In this document: positions 27,201-39,400 of the stretch, piece by piece
How positions within the stretch are numbered: position 1 is the stretch's first letter
Layout: the number at the start of each line of letters is the position of its first letter
Assembly: GCA_011800805.1 (NCBI GenBank)
Contig: MPNW01000196.1
Coordinates: 66,872 to 130,871, forward strand
Direction of reading: 5' to 3'
Origin: Hirudo medicinalis
Lineage: Eukaryota > Annelida > Clitellata > Hirudinida > Hirudinidae
Length of the DNA: 64,000 nt
The notes under the pieces: model-generated
What the model saw: only the letters and a program-made list of their open reading frames with translations
The model's database searches: none
What the model was told of the DNA's origin: nothing
Position numbers and translations under genes: made by a program

Positions 27201-28682
27201 TGAAATGCATGAGGAACAAGCTCCACATGCAGCTAATTCTGACCTTCGTCCTCAAAAACATCTTCTGGATCATCGTCAGGTTCACACTGGAAAACCTCTC
27301 CAACATCGACAACTACGTGAGTCACCAATCGCATTCCTGCATTTCGTCACGTGGTTCGTCTACACTATTTTTAGACCGAGCCGAACTAAAAATACTTCAG
27401 CCATTCTTCAATCTCATGGTCAGGCTTAGCGTGGTCTATCGCCATGTCGACATGGGCGCCTAGTAGTTAACTGATTATTATTTTGATTATTAGTTAACTG
27501 ATTATTATTTTGATTATTAGTTAACTGATTATTATTTTGATTATTAGTTAACTGATTATTAGTTAAATGTGATTTATTTTAATATTTGACAAGCCGCTGC
27601 AGCATTTATATCGTGTCGATGAAGATGATTTTATGTGCTAATGATGATGATGATGATGATGACTACGACGCCACGGTTGTTGATGTCTCGATTCATTTGC
27701 AACCATCCTTCTCTTCAGGGACTGCATATTACACTTTTTCTTTCATTTCCTCCTCTGTCCATCGCAGATGATTGAACGTCACCAGTCTGTGTCGAACCTC
27801 ATCGAGTGTGGAAAACAAATTATGCGACATTTCGTGTCACATGCGACTTAATGTATTTAATAAATATTAACATTATCTGTAAATATGCGTTAATCCACTG
27901 TAAAAGTTGTTATTCTAACTATTAACTAGAATGACCAGCAGCGGGTAATCGTGAAACAAATATACAACAAATAACAAACAACAACAAAACAAACAAATAC
28001 AACTCTTTAAAATTCTAAACAAACCACCTGGAAGCCATAAAGCGGGCCCGTTGAAACTCTAAATAAAGTGAAGTTTTGTGACGTCACCAGTTAACATGGC
28101 GGACACCACTCCACAACTTCATCGTTCGCAAACCAAATCGACATCTTTCCACTTCTCGTGCCCTCAAGCAATTCACTTCTCAAAAGTGTTTTTCATTAAC
28201 TTCAATCAAGCGAATCTTGAGCGTTGTTAGTGTGGAGTGGTGGAAAACCTTGACAAAGCCTTTGACAAACCTTTTAATAACATCCTTTAACTGTTTATTA
28301 CCATTGAAAATTATTCACTATTAAATCTAAAATTAGTTCTTATAATCACATAAAGTTATTCTGACCGGAAACCTCGGGCAAACCACATAAATCTTTTAAA
28401 ATCTTTTTATTGGTTAATGGAATGGAAACAAATTTCTTGGAATCGGATGCCTTCCTTGGTCTCAGTCTTGAGTCTTGAATCTTGAGTCTTGAGTCTTGAG
28501 TCTTGAATCTTGAGTCTTGAGTCTTGAATCTTGAGTCTTGAATCTTGAGTCTTGAATCTTGAGTCTTGAGTCTTGGACTGAACGGAATTATTGATGCACC
28601 TTAACGTTTATTTTTTTGACAATAAACCTCGTTTATAAATCGCATGTGTATTTGTAAATGTAATAATAATAATAACAATAAT

Positions 28683-28713
<31 letters not shown>

Positions 28714-30419
28714 ATAATAATAATAATAATGTAATAATAATTCATCGAATGCAACCATTGTAAATTACGAGTCCTCGGAGTGAACATAATTATAATACGT
28801 ATGTAATAATTAAATAGCAAAGATCATAAATATCATGACGATGTTTTTAGGTTAGGATGGCCCTTAAAAGGTGAACAAAAAAATTGTTTTTTAAATATTA
28901 GGTCTGACCTAATAATGGATCAAACGGATCCATTTCTTAAAAACATTTTATGTGCAAAGTTTGATAAAAAGGTATTTTACTATTTAGAGGTCGCTCAAGG
29001 CTGTCAAAGTTTTCTCAAACGAGAATGTGGTGCAAGTGAAGTCAACTCACGATCTTCCCCAGTTTCACAGAGAAAATTAATTCTAACAACAAAATTATCT
29101 AAACAAAATTATCTGTAATACACAATTTTAAACACCGTGACTATTTTCACCTTTATTAATATTATTATTATTATTATTTCACCAGGTTAATTAAACAATT
29201 AGGTCGATTTTTTTTGCACTCCGAAAATTTGCCCGATTCTCTTCGATAACTGTTCTCGTTCGACATGATGATTCTTTAATGTCTGTGAAGTTTAGATTGC
29301 CTCTGAAGCCTTAAAGTCATCCCTGTTGTTCCTTGAATGAGGATCTTTGGCTAGAAATCCAACTGGCTTGCTCAAACTAGAAAACAGATTTCTGCTTCTC
29401 TTTGAGACAAATTAGGAAGTCTCTTCTGCTGTCCGCATGGACAAGTTTCAAAGGTACTTATTCTCCTTTTTTGACAACCTTTTGATGATTTCGCTCTTCG
29501 TTTTGGAATCCACTTCCGAATCGAAGAGACTGAAAAAGATCAATTCTTATGATAAGTAAAGCATGACAAGTATCGAAGATTACCTGCAATCTTGTGCGAT
29601 GATTCAGTTTCGATATTCTGCTCAGGGTAAGCATGGAGTTGTTGAACAAATTATAGATCATTCCCAGTTGCTTTTGAGACAAGAGGTACCAAGAACCAGA
29701 ACTTGGTATAAACTTTCGCAATAAATAAGTTCACACGTAGGAGGCCCCGCGACTCTTGCAATGTTTTAAACTGTGATCGAGAGAGTCAAGCCCTGAATGC
29801 TAGAAGTGCCGTAAACTGACCCAGGAGCTCGACACTTCTTCCAATTTGGTGGCTTTCTTCCAGCTGCTGCTCTCCTCTAACACATCAAGTTGAGATCGGC
29901 CTAGTCTTTTTTCAATCTCATTTTTATCATCTATTTCTTTTGTTGTTGGAGCAGAACATTGTCAACTCCGTACATGCAGCCTGGTCGTCCTTTCTTTTCT
30001 TTTTTTATAGAATTTTGACGTTGCTAAGCTGAAATTTCATCTCGAAACCTGAAATCCTCGAATCTGACAATAGTGTGGGTCGAAGCCTTTGGAATATCCT
30101 CTTTCAAAACTTTGTGGAGATTTCGAAAGTAACCGATGGCACTCTCCGATGGCAATTTACTTCCTTCAATTCCACCAGCATGCTAACGAGATCAATTTGT
30201 CAACGCAATGTCATTTAAAAATGCAAAGATCACTAATCATGATAATAATTTAATTTGGTTTATTTAAAACAAGGCAACGCTAGAAGACATTTTAAAATGC
30301 GAGATGATTACAAAGTGCTAGAACAAGATTTATTTGAATGCTATGTCAAGCTCCCAAGAGGTGCCCTCCACGAGTTATGTTACAAGCTATCATTAATATT
30401 ATTTTTTTTATTGTTATTG

Positions 30420-30459
<40 letters not shown>

Positions 30460-33400
30460 GTTACAATTTATTTAATTAAATATATCAAAAATTCTTAGTT
30501 TCCATGCGTGTAATTACATTTGTATTCATTACGTTATTAAAAAGCTGCATTTTACTAAAATCTTAAACATTTTGACGAATCTTGATTCTTTCGTTAAATT
30601 GGATTTTCTCGGAAAACTAAAACTTCGTTGAGCGACCTCTAAATATTGTTCAATCCTGCTCATGTTTGGCCTGAATTATTTTTTTTATATTGGAACTCAT
30701 TTGGGTGGGGGGGGGTCGGACAATAAAATTTTAAAACTTCGAAAATAAGGGCCACCCTAATTTAGGGATTTCATTGGGAGATAGTGAACTTAATTATAAC
30801 AAATTATTGTTCATTTAAATAACGATGTATGCTTAGCGTACAATAAGTACTATAATTATTATAGTCGCTTTTCGTCAGCCATTTACATAGCGCTCCTCCT
30901 CAAGGGAGCTTGTGCAAGCAAAGGTTTCGAACACGACACATTACATGCGTGCATGCGTGCAGGAACACAACCATACTGAACTAACGACACTTAGCTGTAA
31001 CTAAATATATCACTTTAAAATGACATTTAAAAAATTTTTTAACATGAAATGAAGCGACAAAGTTCGTGCTTTGTTTAATAAAATATGATTCCTGTGTTCT
31101 TGGAAATTATTGGTCCCTTGTAAGTCCCTTGTAAAGTAAGTAGTTGTTAGATGATGAAGGTAACGGTGTTGATGACATCACGATTTATTGGGCAACTAGC
31201 TTTCTATCTCTCTCTCTAGAGAGAGAGAGTATTACTTTCATTTCCTCCTCTGTTCATCGAAGATGATTGAAGTTTTAATTTCGTCGAGCGTGGACAAATA
31301 AATGATGCGATATTTCAAGCTGGAAAGAAACTTGTTATCAAGGTAGAACATGAATAAGCTTGTAACAAATCATCCTGCAAGTGGTTGTTCATTAATGTTT
31401 TTGCAAAACCAGAAAGACCAAGCCCAGGGTAGGTAAAGAAAGAAACATTTCAAACATGCTTGAGTTGAACATGAAATGAAAATATAAAATTTTAGAAAAG
31501 ACGTTGCATGTTTCGAAGTCTCCCCTGATAATTGACTCCCATTCTGTAATTGCTTTATTTTAAAAAAATACAAAACAAAATAAATATTTCGAAGTGAAAT
31601 ATTCAAATAAGTTTGAACGCAATTAAGTTGCTTAAACTGCAATCAATTGTAAATTCAAAATGAAACCTGTGGAATACATTGCATAGCGTGGACATTTGAC
31701 AGCGTCATTTTGCTAATTGTTTAAATAATCGTACTAAACTTTAATGATTCAGCACTCAATTCACACCAGCCCCATAATGCACTCTCATGCACGAGTTGTG
31801 AATGCAAGATGAGCTGGCTTTAGACCAGAAGATGAGGGTCGTTTGCCCCACAGAGGCAATGACATGTTTATTGGCGGCCACACCAGACTGGATTGCAATT
31901 TTTGGGGATTTGGTCAACAAGCCAACGATATTTTCAGGCTTAGGCTCCCAGTTTTATTTATAATCCATTACTTGTTTATTTACTTTTTGGAAGAATTAAT
32001 TTCTAACCAAATCAAAAATCATACATTGAATGGGTCTGTAGCGGTGGTGTTATAAACGGCAAATATAAACAAAACAATTACTGAACAAAGTAGTTGTTCC
32101 AATAACAAATGATGACATTCAAAGACAACGAAGGTCCAAAGGGACTCGCATCCCGTTCGGAAGGATGTGAGTGTGTTATTACTTTTACGTAGGAGGCCCA
32201 TGTAATGAAAATACCATTGAAAGAAAGGAAGGAGTGCTAAGTGAAAAGAAGAAATGTCCAAATATTTCAGTCTCCAGGCTAACAAATGTGGCTCTTGCAA
32301 TGATTCGAATAACTTAAATCTTCGTAACTCAGCTTAGAACCTCAAAAGGATGTACTCATTTCTAAATGAGCAAATTTTAAAAATTGAAAATTTCTAAGCA
32401 AATTCCAACGTGTAGAGAGTCACTGTATTTGGTGACTTAATTTGAATTAATGATTTAAACAGTGTCACATCTTAATGTGAGGAAAAAATATTCAACAAAT
32501 TTTATATTCCTGACAGTTGGTGGTGTGCAAGGTGGTCATAGTAACCTTCAATTACCTGTCGCAAGCCACTTTCTTCTGGATGTTGGTCGAGGGTTTGTAC
32601 CTTCATACTATGATTGTGTGGACATTACTTTTGGTACAACTAAAGTTTTGGCACTACTGCTTCATCGGATGGGGTTTGTACTTACATTAATAATAATAAT
32701 ACTTATATTAATAATAATAATAATACTTACATTAATAATAATAATAATACTTACATTAATAATAATAATAATAATACTTATATTAATAATAATTTGTTTG
32801 TTTTTTTTTTATTTATTCATTTCTTGAGGTCGTCTTATACGCACAAAAACATAAACCAAAATTCGAGTTTGTACAAAAAACAACTCCGATGACACTCAAA
32901 GCCGCCCGAAAGGAACACTGCTCCCGCTAATTGGACCACCCATGCAGAAGCTACATAACTTATTATGTTATGCAGTTATACAAGTAAATGAACATATAAA
33001 AGTTGTGGTGGTATTTGCAGAAATAAATCAATAGATCATTATTATGAGGTGAGTAAATGTGATGTAAATGTGATTTACATAATCGTTTGAAAATTGAGGC
33101 TGAGGTGGACGACTTAATTTCGATGGAAAATGATTTCAAAGTTGTCCGAGCAAGATCTGATCGAAAGATATTGATTTGATAATATTTGCAATATTAATAT
33201 ATTAATAACAATTTATAACATTATTTGTTTTTATTCTTTGCAACTGGCTTTTGAATTTAATACGAATTTGTGACATTATTTCTTTCTTAATCAGAATGAA
33301 AATCATTTTTTTAGTAAATAATTATTAATTTTTGCATGAAATGTATTTTAATACATTTTTTAAAAAAAGGCCTAAATAAATGGACCAGAAGCAAATGCGT

Positions 33401-36400
33401 GATGAGTATCCACCCTCAAAAGATTTAATATTCACCCCGACATAAATCACAGAATAAGCAAAGAAATATTTCAATGTTTAAAACTAACGGCGCAACTGAA
33501 ATAAATTACTAATTGATTAATTTAGTGATTAACTGTACTTTAAAATGAGGTCGAAATGATGATAAATGAAGGACAAAGAGTTATTTATGCGAATTCTGTG
33601 TTTTGAATTCCAAGATGTTTCTAAGTCACTGCTCCAACTTTGAAGCAAATATCAAAGTGACAGGGTTTCCGTGGTTAAGTGATTAATTCCTTCTCATCAC
33701 CCTGGACCCGCTGGAAGAAGAAGAGGAAGAGGAGCTCTTCCAGCAATCAAAGGATTGAAACCGAAACGGATGGGGACAAATTGTCTTCAATCAAGAAACA
33801 GCAATCAGCATTTAAATTCATTTGCGATAAATTGATTCAAACAAAGGAAAAGGTTTTCAATCGAAGTCGACTGAGATTTATTGAATTGAATCCGCATGAA
33901 AACATGTTTGTCAGTTTGCTTAATTATTTAATTAACAGGATTTAATTTTAAATTAGAAATTTAATTGCTAATTATTCCGAAATGGCTTCCAATCGCAATT
34001 CGTATTTCAAAGGATTCTGAAAGCTTCAACTTCGATTTCATCATCAAAATGTTCTCGTGAATTGTCATCATTTGTAACCTTTGTTTTTAAGATAATATTT
34101 TGTTTCTTTCATCGAAAATATTACAATTCATTAAAAAATAATTACATTAAATTACATTACAAGATGCTTGCATTATTGCATGTATTAAAATATCACTTAT
34201 TTTGAAATAATAACGTAATTACAAATACAATATAACATAATGTAAGTAAATATTATTTACATTTAGTCCGTTACACTCAGTAAGTAATAAAAATTGTAAT
34301 TATTAATAAAATATTATACATTATATATTTTAATAACATAACATTACTGTAATTAAGTTCTAAATTAACGAATTTTAATAATGTAGTACAAACTTTAACA
34401 AATGTTGCAGGAATCCCTTTTGTGATTACTGCAATGTGGATTCTTGCCAGTGCTCTTAACGACGAAACAACGACAGTGTAAGAAATTGTCATTAACAAAT
34501 GTTTTTTTGAAAACTTTTTCTTTAGAAAAAAAAAAGAAACATTTCAAAATGTCTGCAAATCAAAAAGAAGTTTTTGTTAAAAAAATATATTCTAAGACTT
34601 TTAAATGTTTATTACGAGAACATTTACTATTAAATGAAAGACATCTGTGCAAGGAATTATCTAAATTAAAGAATAAAAAAATAAATTGAGAAATAAAATC
34701 AAAATGTTGATATTTAAAGTTGTTGGCTTCCTGAAAATGTTTGGAAACTCGATTACATTCTTCTGGTACCAATTTTCATCGTCCTACTGGTTGGAAATTG
34801 ATTTGTCATTTTATTAGTTCAAAACTTAATTAATTTGCAGAAAATTTCTCCTAATGTGGAATTTTGTAAAATTACTGTTATATTTTTTTACAATTCTATT
34901 AACTGGTTATAAGTTATGGCTTAGTTCATAACTAAATTTTTAGTAGAAATTGCCAAAGAATACCAAATAACAAAATAATATTTATTACATTTATTAATAA
35001 TCGCAAGTTGTTAGTAACAATGTTAGTGACACATTCGTGTGCAGATCAATCTCATGTTTTTGGTCAGCATTGTTTGGGTTTTGATAACGAAGCTCAGGTC
35101 TTCATATCCGGGGCAAAATGGACTCTACAAGTGAGTGGATTTGTAAACAATAAACATTAAACAATTAATAATAGTAATTATAATATAATTATAATTAAGT
35201 TATAATTATAATTATTATATATATATTATTGTATAAATATAATTATAATTAAGTTATAATTATAATTTTTACATTACAATAAAATATTATAACATTATTA
35301 TTGTTTAAATAATATTTTATTTAGTATTTTAAATGTTGGTCAATGCAATTATTTCATTGAACACCTATTTAAAATGTTGTTTATTGTGCAGTTCAGTTCT
35401 CAGTAGTTAGATTCGACTTTACAGTTAAGTCGGTTGAATAATTATAATAATAATTAATATTTTTAATAATAATTAAATAGGATTAATAATTAAAAATAGG
35501 ATTCAGTTAATAATGAGTGATAGGACCGCATTGCTTAATTGACATTTTAACCAAATAATTTAAATAGCTCTTATTATTTGGGTGTAAATTTCTATTTTTT
35601 GAGTAATAAGGGTTCTTTGGCAGCAAATAAGTTTTACTGGTAATATTAATCATTATTATTTTATAATCCTTTATTTTTTTAGGAAAGGATAATAAAAATT
35701 ATTATTAAAATTATTGTTATTAATTTCATTTTAAATAATTGTTAGTAAGATAATCAGCATGCTGATTAATTAATATTCCACTTGCGAACGTTACAGGAAG
35801 GCCACAAAAGCCACTCTTATCTTGTTTCCTCTCTTGGGCATGACTTACCTCTTGTTCCTCTGGGCGCCAAAAGAGAATAACTTCTTCTGGTACATCAGCG
35901 CTATCATGCACTCTACCCAGGTGCTCATGAAGAGTTTGATGATGATGACGATGATTGGTTTTGGTGGCGTTGATGATAACGATATCATGGCCACTGATGA
36001 ATGTAATTTCGTGATCCTTAATAATTTATCATCTCAATATGCCGATGTAATTTATATCATTTAACTTTTAATTAATTAATATTATCATCAAATCATAATT
36101 AATCACAATCATACCAACAATAACGAAACACGAGAGCTGCTTGCTACACGCATAATGGCAAATATAAGCATGGAATCTTCATTTGCAATACCTTAATGGC
36201 TTGTCGTATTTTCTTACAGCCATAAAAAATAAAATGTTATTTTCTTGCAGGGCCTTTTTGTGTCAGTGGTTTACTGTTTCTTAAATTCTGAGGTTCGTTC
36301 GACTTTATCGTTTTAAATTCAAATAAGGTTCAAATTGCGTTCCACCAGTGACTGTCTAGAAACAGTACATCATTTATTAAATTAATGAACGTTTTAAATT

Positions 36401-39400
36401 ATTATTGAATATTACTGATGATATTTAAGTTAAATAAGTTGAATATTACATTGGTAATAATGATAATAGGGGAGACTCGTACTGAATGGACCAGAATTTT
36501 TGCTTCTCCACTAAATCCGTCTTTTCTCAAATATGATTGAAAATATGGTGAATTTATTACATATTATGAATCTTTTTTATCTTGAACATCTACTGAGTTT
36601 TTTCAATGTAATATAATTAATTTTGAAATGACACTAAAATTTTCCATAAAAGTTGTCCATTCGGTACTTGCGATGGTAACAAACACGATTTCTCCAAGTT
36701 TATTTAATATTACTTACAAATCAGCGGAGGATGTTTCGAAAGTATTGTACTCTTGAGGTCCTGCTGAACATACTCCACTATAATCAAACTCTGTATCGTT
36801 ATCGTGTTATCGTTATCGTTGTAAAGAAGACCTAAATTTACTAAAAACTATTGCAAAGAGTTAACAAATGGAAATTAAGATAATATTCCAATAAAAGTTT
36901 GAAACAGCTATTGCACAACATTGATAATCTGATTGTATTCAGAAGTTGTAAAAGCACTCATTAAGCTGTTGCTATGTGAATTATTTCATAGCTGAATCTG
37001 TTATCTATTCGGCATTTTCTACAATTCTTCGACGCTACTTTAAAAGTAGAAATTTTATGTTGTAAACTTTAACATCTTGCCTTTTAGAAATGTTATTTTG
37101 CACGTATTTCGGGACATGAGCCATATCTTCTTGTTGCGGACAGGGCATTCGAGTAATATAATTTCTTATATAAGTCTTATAATTTCGAAAACATTAATTA
37201 ATAACGTATTAATCTAATAATTCATACACATCAAAATAAATATTACAAATGTAAGTTAAAATAACGAGAATATAATTCTACATTTATAAACTCACGAATA
37301 AATCACTATCTTTAAATAAACTAAATAAGTGACCGGTCCTTTCAGTGCAATAATGTTGTTCCATTCAGCCCACTCTCCCCTAATCCTGCTTCACAAGAAT
37401 TCATTGGCGATCATGTTGAAAATATGAATTCTTGTGACGAAAGGTCTCAATGATAAATTTGTTCGATTGAATAAAACAAAATAAAGAATTGATTTGTTTT
37501 ATCGTCCAGAGTTTAAAAAGTTGAATGACGACGGCTTTGGTGGATAGCAACTTAGAAAGTTGCAGGTGGTAATGAAGAAGGTGTAACCCACACGTCGTAA
37601 ATTACCAAATTTATCAATTCAATGAAATATTATTTAACAAATTTTAACAAATAATAATTTATTAAACCACCAAGTCATTTAAAATATGACACCTTTTATT
37701 AACATGACCAGAGCAATTCCTATTAAAAATTACTTTTTTTTAAATCGTTTCTTTGTGAATGACAAATTGAAAAAAAAAAGCAGGAAGCTACAGCAAAGTA
37801 ACAAAGATTTGTGACATTTATTTGGCATCAAATTCGAAGTGAAATTTTATATTGAATTTGTGTCAATACTGAACTGAATACATCTGAACTTGCAACACGT
37901 AATAAATCTTTAAAGTGGGAACAGTGGTAATTAAACATGGCGGTCTCAAGACAGCTTTGTCTGTCAAGAAATTAATTCGAAAGAGGCAACCTGTTCCCGA
38001 ATGACGTATCAATGACATGAGACCAAATTGAGTTTATAACTAAAACAATTAATTCAACATACGAATTAATAAGTGGTCGATATCATTCCTCTCTAATAAA
38101 TTCTAAAATATTTCTTTTAAACTTCTCAATTTCAATAATCTGCCTCATATTTGTGCTTAGAAATCCATTGAAAATTCTCTTGAAAGTAGCGTTTGAACGT
38201 CTGGAGTTTGTCTCCAAGTTGAAACGACAACCAAGTGATCAAATTTGTTCGTTCTGGATTCCTGGAATCCCTCTTTAAAAAAAAAAGTTTTCAATCATTT
38301 ATTCAAAAGCAACGAAGCATCTTAACTTGTCGAAATAATTTTGACCGAAACATTGTTGGTTTTTGTAACGAAGATCAACATAAATAGCCTTTTGCTCCAA
38401 ATCTTCCGCTCTGCTTGGTCATTGAGTTCTCTGTCGAAACCAAAGCTATTAAGAAAGCTATAAAACCCAAGAGGCTTCCCATCATGATTAAAAATACATA
38501 AGATATTTCATAAAGTAATGCAGTGAATTTCTTAAATTTAAATTACTTTCCATGTATGTTTAAACTGCATTTTAAGTTACATAGGATGTCATAATATTGT
38601 GATTCATCAGTATTAAAAAAGTTTTTATTTTGGCTTAGATATATTCCTGTGGAATATATTTGAATATTATAATAAACGACGGGGCTTAATTTATGCCGAG
38701 TTTATTGTTGGATTTATTCAGCAAATATTCACTTAAGAAGTGAGTGGTATTACCTGTAAATACCACGCTTATGTAATAATCCTATTGTCAGTTACTGCTT
38801 AACGATCAGTTGCGTGATTATTTGCTGAATAGGAATGTTCTTTAATGTCCAGAAATTTTGTGTGCTTCTATAATTTCCAAGTGGGCTGAGATTCTGTGAG
38901 ATATTGTGTGTTCTTGTGTGATCTTGTGTGATGTTATAAACTTATTCAGAGCACTTAAAGATAGTCCTAGAAAGATTTTAAATACAACAACAAATTAATT
39001 AATAAACTTAAACTTAGTTACAAAAATTAATTAATGGCATTTTTCAGGGTTATAACAATGTTAATGTTTGTGCTAGAAAAATTAAAATTAAAATTCGATT
39101 GCAAATTCTTAAAGTTTTACTTTGTAAAAAATGGCAAAATTAAAGAGTCTGGTGTATGTCCGCACACATTCCAAGCATTTACAGTTAAATTTTTGTTGTC
39201 AGGTTCGCAAAGTTTTGAAAAAATACATCAAAAGATGGAAAGACCACAAAAATCCAACAGGTCGCCTAGATTCTGCTCAGAGCAGCAGGAAGCTTCCCAG
39301 GAAAAGCTTTAAAATGAACAGCTTATTCGGCTTTGGAGGAAAGAAAACAACCACAGCAGTGAAAGAAGAGCAAGCACGAAAACCATCCTCTCTCAAGCTG

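Noticed and set aside
33679..33945. An extra GPCR exon or separate gene
   Set aside because: The flanking GPCR exons (32517-32673 and 34411-34477) join in phase and form a continuous TM4; the frame shows no domain.
34444..34689. Lys-rich 81-residue frame as a gene
   Set aside because: It overlaps a GPCR exon in another frame and continues into AT-rich intron; no homology seen.
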